A stretch of 64,000 nt of DNA from Jiangella alba. GTDB taxonomy: Bacteria > Actinomycetota > Actinomycetes > Jiangellales > Jiangellaceae. The notes under the pieces are model-generated. The model worked only from the letters and a program-made list of their open reading frames with translations. It was not told where the DNA came from and searched no databases. Shown in pieces: positions 42,975 to 53,956 of this stretch (positions are counted from its first letter, which is position 1; the number at the start of each line of letters is the position of its first letter). Location: NCBI RefSeq assembly GCF_900106035.1, contig NZ_FNUC01000003.1, positions 2,473,501 through 2,537,500 of the forward strand, given 5' to 3'. A program made the translations under genes and the position numbers.

Positions 42975-44203
42975 CGTGACATCGCTCCGTTACTGTCGTA
43001 CGGGATCTTCGCCCGCACCTCGTAGCCGCCGCCGCGGCGTGGGCCGGCCGCGAGGGTTCCACCATAGAGGGCCACCCGTTCGCGCATGCCCAGCAGGCCG
43101 TGCCCGGGCCGGCGCCCGTCCAGCGACGCCGCCACGCCGCGGCCGTCGTCGCTGATCTCCACGTGCACCTCGGCCGGCAGATAGCGCACGAGGACCGCCG
43201 CGGTGGACGGGCCGGCGTGCTTGATGGTGTTCGTCAACGCCTCCTGGATGACGCGGAACGCGGCGAGGTCGACGCCCACCGGCACGGCCCGCGGCTCGCC
43301 GTCGACCGTCACGTCGACCGGCAGCCCGGCGTCGCGCACCTGCTCGACCAGCAGGTCGAGGTCGCCGAGGCCCGGCTGCGGCGCCAGCGTGGCCGGCCGG
43401 GCGCCGCGGTCGTCGCCGTCGGGGGTGCGCAGGACGCCGACGACGCGGCGCATCTCGGCCAGCGCGGACCGGCCGATCTCCTCGATGGCCTCCAGCGCGA
43501 CCGCCGTGCGGTCGACGTCGCGGTGCAGGGCGCGGCGGGCGCCGGCCGCCTGCACCGTCATGACAGACACGTGGTGCGCGACGACGTCGTGCAGCTCGCG
43601 GGCGATGCGCGAGCGCTCTTCGGTGATGGCGGCCCGCACCTCGACGTCGTTGGCCCGTTCGAGGCGGCGGGCGCGGTCTTCCAGCTCGGCGGTGTAGAGG
43701 CGGCGGTTGCGCATGCCCCGGCCGAGGCCCCAGACGCCGAGGATGACCAGTGCGCTGATGGTCAGGCCCGCCCCGGTGTCCATGGTCTGCTGGTCGGCGT
43801 GGCGGTCGGCGCTGACCAGCGTGTAGCCGACGGAGACCGCGCTCTGCACGACGAGGACCAGCACCGACGCGCCCAGCCCGGCGTAGTTGGCGGCGCTGTA
43901 GACGGCGATCAGCAGCACGAGCGCCGCCGTCGGCATGGCGTAGTCGACGGCGAGGAACGGCAGCGTCGCGACGGCCGTGCCCAGCCCGACGATGACCGGG
44001 TGCTGTCGCCGGACGATCAGCGGCACCGTGATGACCAGCACCAACGCGACCCCCAGCGCGTCGGCCTCGGCGTACTCGATGCCGTTGGGATCGGTGTACA
44101 CGAACAGCGCGACCACGCCCGTGACGGCCAGGACGAACGTGATGGACGCGTCCAGCAGCCACGGCTCGATGCGGGGGAAGAACTTGGCGCGCGCCGTCGT
44201 CAC
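42971..44203 (-). CDS. Sensor histidine kinase (HisKA_3 type)
   Basis: 410 aa from GTG 44203, fixed by TACCGT 7 nt upstream. About five helices (residues 15-165) with short loops, then a coiled linker, phospho-acceptor H205 in RELHDVVAHHVSVM and a HATPase domain ending GHGLLGMRERVALYGG. No large extracellular sensor, so an intramembrane or membrane-stress signal is likely. It is the third NarL-type kinase in this window and is coupled to its regulator. Confidence 0.92.
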   Translation of the reverse strand: MTTARAKFFPRIEPWLLDASITFVLAVTGVVALFVYTDPNGIEYAEADALGVALVLVITVPLIVRRQHPVIVGLGTAVATLPFLAVDYAMPTAALVLLIAVYSAANYAGLGASVLVLVVQSAVSVGYTLVSADRHADQQTMDTGAGLTISALVILGVWGLGRGMRNRRLYTAELEDRARRLERANDVEVRAAITEERSRIARELHDVVAHHVSVMTVQAAGARRALHRDVDRTAVALEAIEEIGRSALAEMRRVVGVLRTPDGDDRGARPATLAPQPGLGDLDLLVEQVRDAGLPVDVTVDGEPRAVPVGVDLAAFRVIQEALTNTIKHAGPSTAAVLVRYLPAEVHVEISDDGRGVAASLDGRRPGHGLLGMRERVALYGGTLAAGPRRGGGYEVRAKIPYDSNGAMSR

Positions 44204-44210
44204 ACGATCA

Positions 44211-44216
44211 ACGGTA
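44211..44216 (-). promoter_or_regulatory. -10-like TACCGT, leaderless start of kinase
   Basis: TACCGT on the minus strand lies 7 nt before the GTG at 44203 and decides the start of the kinase gene. Confidence 0.5.
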
Positions 44217-44295
44217 GGCCGCCCGCCCCCGTCCCCGGCTCGTCCTCGACGGCGAGCTCTGGCCTCCACCGGCAGGATGACCCGGGGACTCACCG

Positions 44296-46269
44296 TCAGG
44301 GCGCGGCCGGCGGCACCAGGCCCAGTTCGGCGAAGACGAACCCCAGCCACTCCGCCGCGTCGCGCCGGCGCTCGGCGGCGCTGGACGTCAGGCCGTGGCC
44401 GGCGTTCTCGCGCACCCGCAGCAGCACGGCGCCCGGCCCCTGTTGCGCCTCCTGCAGCCGGGCCGCGAACTTGCGCGCGTGCCAGGCGGGGCAGCGCGGG
44501 TCGCGGTCGCCGGCGGCGAGGTAGACGGCGGGGTAGCTGCCGGGGCGGATCAGGTGGTACGGCGACAGCGCGGCGACGTGCTCCTCGGCGTCGCCGTCCG
44601 GCCAGTCCAGCTCGGTGACGTACTTCCCGTACGGCGTCCGCAGGTCGGTGACCAGGTCCAGCGCGGGCACCAGCGGCACCGCCGCGCGCCAGACGTCCGG
44701 GCGGGTGACGGCCGCTGCGCCGGCCAGCCAGCCGCCGTGCGAGCGGCCGACGACGGCGAGGCGGGACGGGTCGGCGCGGCCGGTGGCGACGAGGTCGGCG
44801 GCCACCGCGTGCAGGTCGTCGAGCACCGTCTGCTTGCGCCCCCGCCGGCCACCCTCCCACCACTCCCGCCCCAGATCGCCGCCACCGCGCGTGTGCGCCC
44901 ACACGTGCAGCCCGCCGGACGCCGCCACCGCCGCCGCGTCGTCCGACCACTCCGGCGTCAGCGCTCGGTAGAAGCCGCCGTACGCCGTGATCAGCGTCGG
45001 CCGCGGCCGCTGCCCGCGCTCGTCCGGCCGGTAGAGGCAGGTGTACGGGATCAGCGTGCCGTCCGCGCCCACCGCCTGCCGCTCCTCGACCACCGCACCG
45101 GGGAGCCCGGTGGTCGCGTCGGCCAGCAGCCGCGGGACCTGGTCGCCCGGTCGCCAGCCGGACACCGTCCACGACCGGCTCGGCGACGACGACGGCAGCA
45201 GCAGCTCCGGTGCGCTGCCCGGCCGGGCCAGCGCGTGCAGCGCCGCCACGCCCGTCCGCACCGACACCCGCGGCGGCAGCGGCAGCACCCGGCCGCCGGC
45301 GCCGTCCAGCTCGCGCACCCGCGACCACCGCCCGTCGACCAGCTCGACGGTGTAGAGCGCCGCCCGCGTACGCAGCAGCGCGACGATGACGCCGTCGCCC
45401 TCGGGCAGCAGCTCCCGCCAGGCGGACGGATCGCCGGGATCGTCGGCGTCGAACCGGATCGCGACCACCCGCCCGCGCGGCGCGCCGACGTCGGTCCACG
45501 CCACGTACTCGTCGCCGATCGGGTAGCCGGCGACCAGCGGCCCGTCGACGCCGGGCACGGAGGTCAGGAACGGCCGCCAGCCGCCGTCGGGGTCGGCGCG
45601 GTCATGGACGGCCACCGGCAGCGGCGTCAGCAGCCCGTGCGCCGCCACCGTCCACCGGCCGTCGCCGGCCTGCACCAGCGTGTAGTCGGGCGACGGCCGC
45701 GGGATCGGCTCCGCATGCTCGGTCCGCGACCGCAGGTCGTAGCGGAAGATCGCCTGCTCGAACCGGTCCACCGGCGCGGTCATGCCGAGGTAGTGGAACC
45801 CCGACGAGTCCGGCAGCCAGCTCACGCCGCCCAGCAGCGCGTCGAACAGCAGCCGGTCCGGGCCGTGGCCGAGCGGCTCGCCCGACCCGGTGTCGAGCAG
45901 TCGGATCGCGTTCTCCTCGCCGCCGCCCTGCCCGATGCCGACCGCCAGCACCGTCCCGTCCGGCGACGGCGCCAGCCACGCGGCCCGCTCGCCGGCCGGC
46001 AGCCGGGCCACGGTGTCGCCCGGGCCGAGCGGTTCGGTGCTCGCGATCAGGTCGGCGCCCTCGGCCCGGAACCAGCGGCCGGCGGCGGGGACCGGCAGCA
46101 CCGGCGGCGGGCCGCCGCCGAGCCGGCCGAGCAGCCCGGCCAGCACGTTCAGGTGCGGCCAGGCGCCGACGGTCTCGGCGGCGGCCGCCGCCTGCGCGCG
46201 CTGCCACGCGAGCACGTCGGCGTCGTCGGCCTCGAGCCAGCGGAACGGGTCGGCGGTCGTGGTCGTCAT
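44296..46269 (-). CDS. S9 prolyl-oligopeptidase family serine peptidase
   Basis: 657 aa from ATG 46269. Begins with the usual DPFRWLEADDADVLAWQRAQ of prolyl oligopeptidases, then a beta-propeller (about 65-385) and an alpha/beta-hydrolase domain (about 390-657). Nucleophile S510 in VVGRSHGGWLAG, acid near D588/D590 (AAGDRDPRC) and H625 in ENAGHG. It cleaves short peptides, typically after Pro. No signal peptide, so cytoplasmic. It is divergent, with 80 bp between starts, from a double Lrp-type regulator that probably controls it. Confidence 0.92.
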   Translation of the reverse strand: MTTTTADPFRWLEADDADVLAWQRAQAAAAAETVGAWPHLNVLAGLLGRLGGGPPPVLPVPAAGRWFRAEGADLIASTEPLGPGDTVARLPAGERAAWLAPSPDGTVLAVGIGQGGGEENAIRLLDTGSGEPLGHGPDRLLFDALLGGVSWLPDSSGFHYLGMTAPVDRFEQAIFRYDLRSRTEHAEPIPRPSPDYTLVQAGDGRWTVAAHGLLTPLPVAVHDRADPDGGWRPFLTSVPGVDGPLVAGYPIGDEYVAWTDVGAPRGRVVAIRFDADDPGDPSAWRELLPEGDGVIVALLRTRAALYTVELVDGRWSRVRELDGAGGRVLPLPPRVSVRTGVAALHALARPGSAPELLLPSSSPSRSWTVSGWRPGDQVPRLLADATTGLPGAVVEERQAVGADGTLIPYTCLYRPDERGQRPRPTLITAYGGFYRALTPEWSDDAAAVAASGGLHVWAHTRGGGDLGREWWEGGRRGRKQTVLDDLHAVAADLVATGRADPSRLAVVGRSHGGWLAGAAAVTRPDVWRAAVPLVPALDLVTDLRTPYGKYVTELDWPDGDAEEHVAALSPYHLIRPGSYPAVYLAAGDRDPRCPAWHARKFAARLQEAQQGPGAVLLRVRENAGHGLTSSAAERRRDAAEWLGFVFAELGLVPPAAP

Positions 46270-46349
46270 GCGCGTGATCCTCGGTCCTCGGCCGCTCACG
46301 GCTCCGATCGTGCAGGATATGGATGCTGCCGCCCTGCGGAGGGACGGAA

Positions 46350-47369
46350 ATGGATACTCTCGACGACGACGATCTCGCGCTGCTGCACGCCGTCCAGCTG
46401 GCCCCGCGGGCGCCGTGGCAGCGGCTCGGCCCGGTCCTCGGCGCCGACCCGGTGACGGTGGCGCGGCGGTGGGCGCGGCTGTCCGGGTCCGGCGCGGCGT
46501 GGTTCGCGCTGCACCCGTCGCTGGACGGCCTGACCTTCGCGTTCGTCGAGGTCACCTGCGGCGGCGCGCGGTCCGGTGACGTCGTCGCGGCGCTGGTGCG
46601 CGACCCGCGGGTGGTGACGTTGGAGCATGTCACGGGCGACCGCGACCTGCTGCTGACCGTGCTGGTGCCGGAGCTGGCCGACCTCGCCGAGTTCCTGCTG
46701 ACCGGGCTGCCCGCGATGCCCGGCGTGCGGGCCGTGCGGACGACGGTCGGGATCCGCTCGTTCCTGTCCGGCAGCCGGTGGCGGCTGCGGGCGCTGTCGC
46801 CGTCGCAGCAGGTGCGGCTGGCGGCGGCCGGTGCCGGTGCGCGGGGCAGGCCGGCGCGCGGGCCGGACCGGGGGAGCGCCGAGTACCGCGCGCTGCTCCG
46901 GCTGCTGTCGGCCGACGCCCGGCTGGGCGCGTCCGAGCTGGCCGAGCGCCTCGGCGTCAGCCGCGTGACCGCCCGGCGCCGGCTGGCCGCCGCGTTCGCC
47001 GGCGATCTCGTGGTCCGCTGCGACGTGGCCCAGCCGCTGACCGGCTGGCCGGTCACCGCCATGCTGTGGGCCCAGGTCCCGCCCGATCAGGTCGACGACG
47101 TCGCCCGGCGGCTGGCCGGCCTGCCGGAGGCGCGGGCGGCGGAGTCGGTGACGGGCGGCGCGGCCAACCTGCTGCTCGGGGTGTGGCTGCGCTCGCTCGC
47201 CGACCTCCAGCGGCTGGAGGCCGCCCTGGCGGAGCGGGTGCCGGAGCTGCGGGTGCTGGACCGGTCGATCGCGTTGCGGACGGCCAAGCGGATGGGCCGC
47301 CTGCTCGACCCGTCCGGCCGGGCCGTCGGCCACGTGCCGGTCGACCCCTGGGCCACCCCGGGCGACTGA
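46350..47369 (+). CDS. Tandem Lrp/AsnC-family regulator
   Basis: 339 aa from ATG 46350 with GGAGGGA upstream; about twice the normal Lrp length. Two HTH-plus-RAM units are visible: HTH1 at about 5-50 (LDDDDLALLHAVQLAPRAPW), RAM1 at about 60-140, HTH2 at about 178-225 (SELAERLGVSRVTARRRLAA) and RAM2 at about 235-310. A Gly/Arg-rich linker joins them. It may bind DNA as a pseudo-dimer. It is divergent from the S9 peptidase gene, suggesting control of peptide or amino-acid use. Confidence 0.9.
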   Translation: MDTLDDDDLALLHAVQLAPRAPWQRLGPVLGADPVTVARRWARLSGSGAAWFALHPSLDGLTFAFVEVTCGGARSGDVVAALVRDPRVVTLEHVTGDRDLLLTVLVPELADLAEFLLTGLPAMPGVRAVRTTVGIRSFLSGSRWRLRALSPSQQVRLAAAGAGARGRPARGPDRGSAEYRALLRLLSADARLGASELAERLGVSRVTARRRLAAAFAGDLVVRCDVAQPLTGWPVTAMLWAQVPPDQVDDVARRLAGLPEARAAESVTGGAANLLLGVWLRSLADLQRLEAALAERVPELRVLDRSIALRTAKRMGRLLDPSGRAVGHVPVDPWATPGD

Positions 47370-47396
47370 CCGTTCGCTGGCGCCCCGGCTGGTCGA

Positions 47397-48302
47397 TCAG
47401 GCGTCGACGGGGGAGGTGCGGGGCGAGGGGGCCTCGTCGTCGTCGGGCGAGGAGGCGACGGTCTCGGGGAGCGGCGGCGGGGTGCCGCCGTAGGCCGGGC
47501 ACAGCGCCTGATGCGAGCACCAGTCGCACAGCCGGCTGGGGCTGGCCCGCCAGTCGCCGGACTGGGTGGCCCGCTCGATGGCCGCCCACAGCGCCGCCAG
47601 CTTGCGCTCCGTGGCCCGCAGGTCGGCTTCGTCGGGCTCGTAGCGCAGCAGCTCGCCGCTGCCGAGGTAGATGAGCTGCAGCAGCCGCGGCACCCGGCCG
47701 TGCAGCCGCCACAGCACCAGTGCGTAGAACCGCATCTGGAACATGGCCCGCTGCTCGAACCCGGCCCGCGGCGCCTTGCCCGTCTTGTAGTCGACGACGC
47801 GGAGGTCGCCGGTGGCCTCGGCGCGGTCGAGGCGGTCGACGTAGCCGCGCAGGCGCAGGCCGGAGTCGAGCGTCGTCTCGACGTACAGCTCGCGCTCCAC
47901 CGGTTCGAGCCGGGTGGGGTCTTCCAGCGTGAAGTAGCGCTCGACGAGGGCCTCGGCGCTGGCCAGCCACTCGGCGAGCGCCGACCCGTCCTCGTCGTCG
48001 GCGAACAGCTCGGCCACCGCCGGCTCGGCCGCCATCAGCTCGTCCCACGCGGGCCGGACCAGCTCGGTGGCGCGGCCGGGTGTGCGCTCGCCGGACGGCA
48101 GCTCGTACAGCCGCTCGAGCACGCTGTGCACGACGGTGCCGCGGGTGGCCTCGGAGCTGGGCGGCTCGGGCAGCCGGTCGATGGTGCGGAACCGGTAGAG
48201 CAGCGGGCAGGTCATGAAGTCGGCGGCGCGCGACGGCGACAGGCTGGGCACGCGCTCGGCCCCGGGGTCGTCCCCGGGAGCGGTGTGCGTGCGCATCGTC
48301 AT
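47397..48302 (-). CDS. RecB-like PD-(D/E)XK exonuclease with Fe-S cysteines
   Basis: 301 aa from ATG 48302, fixed by a TACAGT hexamer 7 nt upstream. The nuclease core shows GYVDRLDR (D156) and VVDYKTGK (D171, K173), the PD-(D/E)XK signature. Four Cys residues, C32 (TCPLLYRFR) and C259, C262, C268 (CDWCSHQALC), match the AddB/Cas4-like 4Fe-4S cluster. It probably acts in DNA repair or recombination. There is no neighbouring cas gene, so a Cas4 role is unlikely. Divergent from the M50 protease. Confidence 0.92.
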   Translation of the reverse strand: MTMRTHTAPGDDPGAERVPSLSPSRAADFMTCPLLYRFRTIDRLPEPPSSEATRGTVVHSVLERLYELPSGERTPGRATELVRPAWDELMAAEPAVAELFADDEDGSALAEWLASAEALVERYFTLEDPTRLEPVERELYVETTLDSGLRLRGYVDRLDRAEATGDLRVVDYKTGKAPRAGFEQRAMFQMRFYALVLWRLHGRVPRLLQLIYLGSGELLRYEPDEADLRATERKLAALWAAIERATQSGDWRASPSRLCDWCSHQALCPAYGGTPPPLPETVASSPDDDEAPSPRTSPVDA

Positions 48303-48309
48303 ATTCGTG

Positions 48310-48315
48310 ACTGTA
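48310..48315 (-). promoter_or_regulatory. -10-like TACAGT, leaderless start of nuclease
   Basis: TACAGT on the minus strand lies 7 nt before ATG 48302, in the 75-bp divergent region shared with the M50 gene. Confidence 0.5.
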
Positions 48316-48365
48316 GATCACCCCTCCGACAGCGCCGGGCCGCACACGCCGCCGTGTCCGCCACG

Positions 48366-48371
48366 TAGCCT
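48366..48371 (+). promoter_or_regulatory. -10-like TAGCCT, leaderless start of M50 gene
   Basis: TAGCCT lies 6 nt before ATG 48378. Confidence 0.55.
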
Positions 48372-48377
48372 TGGAGA

Positions 48378-50409
<2,032 letters not shown>

Positions 50410-50483
50410 TTGAGGTAAAGAGATTTCCACGTTCGCCGGGACCGAAAGTCAACATCTGGTCACTAGCTGATCTCCTGCATGGC

Positions 50484-50541
50484 GTTCGGGCCGGGCGACT
50501 GTAAGGTCTGGCTATAGACGACCCCCTTCCGAGGAGGTGCG
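50484..50541 (+). promoter_or_regulatory. Promoter region and strong RBS of arc
   Basis: The 134-bp gap before arc holds two -10-like hexamers, TAAGGT (about 50502-50507) and TATAGA (about 50513-50518), then GAGGAGGTG (50533-50541) next to ATG 50544. Unlike most neighbours, arc should have a leader and a near-perfect ribosome binding site, suggesting strong expression. Confidence 0.5.
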
Positions 50542-50543
50542 AG

Positions 50544-52229
50544 ATGGCGTCGTACGACGATGGCTTCGATCAAGGCCGTCGCGGGCCCGGGCGCGAGCCG
50601 TCCGACATGGCCGGCGAGGTGGCTTTCCTCGAGGCACGACTGGCGTCCGTGAACGCCCAGAACGAGCGGCTCGCGGCCACACTGCGCGAGGCCCGCGACC
50701 AGATCGTGGCGCTCAAGGAGGAGATCGACCGGCTGGCGCAGCCTCCGTCCGGGTTCGGCACGTACCTGTCCAAGTACGACGACGGCACGGTCGACGTCTT
50801 CACCGGTGGCCGCAAGCTGCGGGTCGCCGTCAGCCCCGACGTCGAGCTGACCGAGCTCCGGCCCGGCCAGGAGGTCATGCTCAACGAGGCCCTCAACGTC
50901 GTCCGCGCGCTCGAGTACGAGCGCGTCGGCGAGGTCGTCATGCTCAAGGAGCTGCTCGCCGACGGCGAGCGCGCGCTGGTCATCGGGCACACCGACGAGG
51001 AGAAGGTCGTCCGCATCGCCTCGCCGCTGCAGGACTCCGGCCTGCGGGTCGGCGACTCCCTGCTGCTCGAGCCGCGCGCCGGGTTCGTCTACGAACGCAT
51101 CCCGAAGTCCGAGGTCGAGGAGCTCATCCTCGAAGAGGTCCCCGACATCGACTACTCCGACATCGGCGGCCTGTCCCGGCAGATCGACCAGATCCGCGAC
51201 GCCGTCGAGCTGCCGTTCCTGCACGCGGAGCTGTTCCGCGAGCACGAGCTGCGCCCGCCGAAGGGCGTGCTGCTGTACGGCCCGCCCGGATGCGGCAAGA
51301 CGCTCATCGCGAAGGCCGTCGCGAACTCGCTGGCCAAGCAGATCGCGAAGCTGAAGGGCATCTCCGAGCACAAGTCGTACTTCCTCAACATCAAGGGCCC
51401 GGAGCTGCTGAACAAGTACGTCGGCGAGACCGAGCGGCACATCCGCCTGGTCTTCCAGCGGGCCCGCGAGAAGGCCAGCGAGGGCACGCCGGTCATCGTG
51501 TTCTTCGACGAGATGGACTCCCTGTTCCGCACCCGCGGCTCGGGCGTCTCGTCCGACGTCGAGAACACCATCGTCCCGCAGCTGCTGAGCGAGATCGACG
51601 GCGTCGAGAGCCTCGAGAACGTCATCGTCATCGGCGCCTCGAACCGCGAGGACATGATCGACCCCGCCATCCTCCGGCCCGGCCGGCTGGACGTGAAGAT
51701 CAAGATCGAGCGGCCCGACGCCGAGGCGGCCCGCGACATCTTCAGCAAGTACCTCACGACCACCCTGCCGCTGCACCCCGACGACCTCGGCGAGCACGGC
51801 GGCGACCGCGCGGCCACCACGGCGGCGATGATCCAGCGGTCGGTCGAGAAGATGTACTCCGAGACCGACGACAACCGCTTCCTCGAGGTCACCTACGCCA
51901 ACGGCGACAAAGAGGTCCTGTACTTCCGCGACTTCAACTCCGGCGCGATGATCCAGAACATCGTCGACCGCGCGAAGAAGATGGCGATCAAGGACCTCCT
52001 CGACACCGGCGCGAAGGGCCTGCGGGTGCAGCACCTGCTCACGGCCTGCTTCGACGAGTTCAAGGAGAACGAGGACCTCCCGAACACGACGAACCCCGAC
52101 GACTGGGCCCGCATCTCCGGCAAGAAGGGCGAGCGCATCGTCTACATCCGCACGCTCATCTCGGGCAAGCAGGGCACCGAGGCCGGACGGTCCATCGACA
52201 CCGTGGCCAACACCGGCCAGTACCTCTGA
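50544..52229 (+). CDS. arc: Proteasome-associated AAA ATPase (ARC/Mpa)
   Basis: 561 aa hexameric ATPase that binds Pup, unfolds pupylated proteins and feeds them to the 20S proteasome. N-terminal coiled coil (about 25-75, [19 protein letters not shown]) binds Pup; tandem OB domains cover about 75-200. The AAA core has Walker A GPPGCGKT at 246-253, Walker B with D322/E323 in VIVFFDEMD, and [18 protein letters not shown]. The C-terminal GQYL (558-561) is the docking motif for PrcA pockets. Complete and of normal length. Confidence 0.97.
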   Translation: MASYDDGFDQGRRGPGREPSDMAGEVAFLEARLASVNAQNERLAATLREARDQIVALKEEIDRLAQPPSGFGTYLSKYDDGTVDVFTGGRKLRVAVSPDVELTELRPGQEVMLNEALNVVRALEYERVGEVVMLKELLADGERALVIGHTDEEKVVRIASPLQDSGLRVGDSLLLEPRAGFVYERIPKSEVEELILEEVPDIDYSDIGGLSRQIDQIRDAVELPFLHAELFREHELRPPKGVLLYGPPGCGKTLIAKAVANSLAKQIAKLKGISEHKSYFLNIKGPELLNKYVGETERHIRLVFQRAREKASEGTPVIVFFDEMDSLFRTRGSGVSSDVENTIVPQLLSEIDGVESLENVIVIGASNREDMIDPAILRPGRLDVKIKIERPDAEAARDIFSKYLTTTLPLHPDDLGEHGGDRAATTAAMIQRSVEKMYSETDDNRFLEVTYANGDKEVLYFRDFNSGAMIQNIVDRAKKMAIKDLLDTGAKGLRVQHLLTACFDEFKENEDLPNTTNPDDWARISGKKGERIVYIRTLISGKQGTEAGRSIDTVANTGQYL

Positions 52230-52258
52230 CACTGCGACATTGAACACTGCGACACTGA
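52229..52258 (+). repeat. Two 15-bp tandem repeats after arc
   Basis: ACACTGCGACATTGA and ACACTGCGACACTGA stand head to tail directly at the arc stop codon, overlapping the possible TTG start of the next gene. One mismatch between copies. Probably a recent local duplication. Confidence 0.6.
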
Positions 52259-53502
52259 AAAACGTGTCCGGCGGAGGCGCCGTCCTGCTCGACGCGGGTC
52301 GGCGCCTCCGCCGTTCCTGGCCGGCGCTGGTCGCGCTGGCGGCGGCCGGGCTGGTGGCGCGCGAGTACTCGCTCGACGCGGCGGTGTGGGCCGGCCGGCA
52401 CTCGGCGGTGCTCGGGCTGCTCGTGCTGGCCCTCGTGCCGCTCGGCTCGATGCTGGTCACCGTCGCGATGCTGCTGGTCATGCGGCCGTCGACGGTGCCG
52501 GCCGGCCGACGGGTGCGCACGGTGTTCGCGGTCCTGGGCAGCCTCATCGTCCCGTTCCTCGTCGTCTACGAGCACTACGGCTCGTTCGCCGAGGACCAGC
52601 GCGAGTACTACAACCAGGCCGCCCACGACGCCGCGGAGCTGGCCGCCACCACCGGCGAGGTCACCGACCGCATCCCGGCCGGCGCGTCGGCGGCGGTGCT
52701 GGGGACGGCGCTCGGCGCGCTGGCGCTGCGGTCGCTGGCCGGGCGGCTGTCCCGGGGACGGCCGCAGACGTCCGTCCGGCGGACGGCGCTGCAGGTGCTG
52801 GCCGGCTACTGCGACGTCGTCTGGATCGTGCTCGGCGTCTTCGTCGTCGCGCTCGCGAACCGGCGGGTGCGCGACTGGTGGTCCGGCCGGGCCGCGACGG
52901 ACCGCGTCGAGACGTGGTGGGCGGAGCTGACCGACCGGTTCGAGCTGCTGGACCGGCTGGCCGCCGGCCTCGTCCCGACGACGGACCTGCTGGTGGCGGG
53001 CGTGTTCACCGGCCTGGTGGTGCCCATCTCGTGGCTCGCGTTCGGGACCATCGTGTACGGCACGCAGCCGGCCGAGGCCGTCGCGCCGGTGGCCGGGCGC
53101 ATGACGGCCGGCCTGAGCGCCCGGGTCGGCGAGCAGAACGTCGCCCGGGCCTGGCGCCTGGGCCTCGACGGCGAGCGCCGGTTCGGGCCGCTGGTGGCCG
53201 GGCTGGCGATGATCTGGCGGTCCGGATGGGCGTCGGCGCTGCTGTTCTGCGGGGCCTACGTCGCCGTCGGCCTGACCGGCCACCTGGTCTGGGGCGTCGC
53301 CCGGCTGGTCGTGGGGCCCGCGCCGGTGGCCGACTGGCAGGCGCTGGCCGGGCCGCTGGAGGCGGTCTCGACGATCCTCGTGCAGGTGCTCTCGGCGGCG
53401 CTGCTGGCGGCCGCCGCCGACGCGCTGGTCGGCCGGCTGCCGGCCACCGCCGTCACGGAACCGGAAGCGACCAGTACTCCGGCAGCAGTTCCAGTGCGCT
53501 GA
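52240..53502 (+). CDS. Polytopic membrane protein, unknown
   Basis: Up to 420 aa from TTG 52240; GTG 52264 (VSGGGAV) is an equally likely start. About seven to eight hydrophobic segments (near 30-45, 55-85, 95-110, 145-165, 190-215, 265-285, 330-350 and 375-400 of the long form). A loop after the third helix has HYGSFAEDQREYYNQAAHDA, perhaps exposed outside. No family recognised. It follows arc by 10-34 nt and may be co-transcribed with it. Its 3' end overlaps the convergent 167-aa gene by 50 nt. Confidence 0.7.
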   Translation: MNTATLKNVSGGGAVLLDAGRRLRRSWPALVALAAAGLVAREYSLDAAVWAGRHSAVLGLLVLALVPLGSMLVTVAMLLVMRPSTVPAGRRVRTVFAVLGSLIVPFLVVYEHYGSFAEDQREYYNQAAHDAAELAATTGEVTDRIPAGASAAVLGTALGALALRSLAGRLSRGRPQTSVRRTALQVLAGYCDVVWIVLGVFVVALANRRVRDWWSGRAATDRVETWWAELTDRFELLDRLAAGLVPTTDLLVAGVFTGLVVPISWLAFGTIVYGTQPAEAVAPVAGRMTAGLSARVGEQNVARAWRLGLDGERRFGPLVAGLAMIWRSGWASALLFCGAYVAVGLTGHLVWGVARLVVGPAPVADWQALAGPLEAVSTILVQVLSAALLAAAADALVGRLPATAVTEPEATSTPAAVPVR

Positions 53503-53956
53503 CCCGCACGAGGCCGGGATCGGCGTCGTCCGGCAGCAGGAAGTACACGACGCCGCCGCCTTCGGGCCCGCCGCAGTCCACGCCGATCGACTCGTCGTCG
53601 TACGACGGCAGGTAGCGCGACCCGGCCGTGTACCGGTTCCCGTCGCCGTCCTGCAGCTGGACCGTGCAGCTCAGCGGCTCGTCGCCGCCCTCGGAGGCCA
53701 GCTCCGCGCGCCAGGCGGTGAAGCCGTCGGGCGGCGGCTCGTCGGGCACGTCGCCGGCCCGGCCGAACTCGGCCAGCCGCAGCGACACCTCGCCCACGAC
53801 CGCCCGGCCGTCGCCGCCGGGGGAGACGGCGACGTGCTCGCCGCGCGGCCACCACAGGTCGCGGGCCGTCTCCGAGGCGGGCCACGCGAGGGCGGCCAGC
53901 GCCACCACCATGACCGGAAGCGCGACCCGGTTGTGCCGCCACCACGCCCGGCTCAT
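53453..53956 (-). CDS. Membrane-anchored beta-rich protein, third of three
   Basis: 167 aa. One N-terminal membrane segment (about 10-28), then RDLWWPRGEH and a strand-rich extracellular domain with WRAELASEGGDEPLSCTVQL and VQLQDGDGNRYTAGSRYL, resembling DUF4352-like sandwiches. Two Cys residues (in SCTV and VDCGG) may form a disulfide. It overlaps the preceding gene by ATGA and is the last of a three-gene operon whose products share this layout. Function unknown. Confidence 0.68.
   Translation of the reverse strand: MSRAWWRHNRVALPVMVVALAALAWPASETARDLWWPRGEHVAVSPGGDGRAVVGEVSLRLAEFGRAGDVPDEPPPDGFTAWRAELASEGGDEPLSCTVQLQDGDGNRYTAGSRYLPSYDDESIGVDCGGPEGGGVVYFLLPDDADPGLVRVSALELLPEYWSLPVP

Noticed and set aside
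47397-48302. Cas4 nuclease
   Set aside because: It has the same cysteine and nuclease pattern, but there is no cas gene and no repeat-spacer array in the window; a repair-type RecB-like nuclease fits better.
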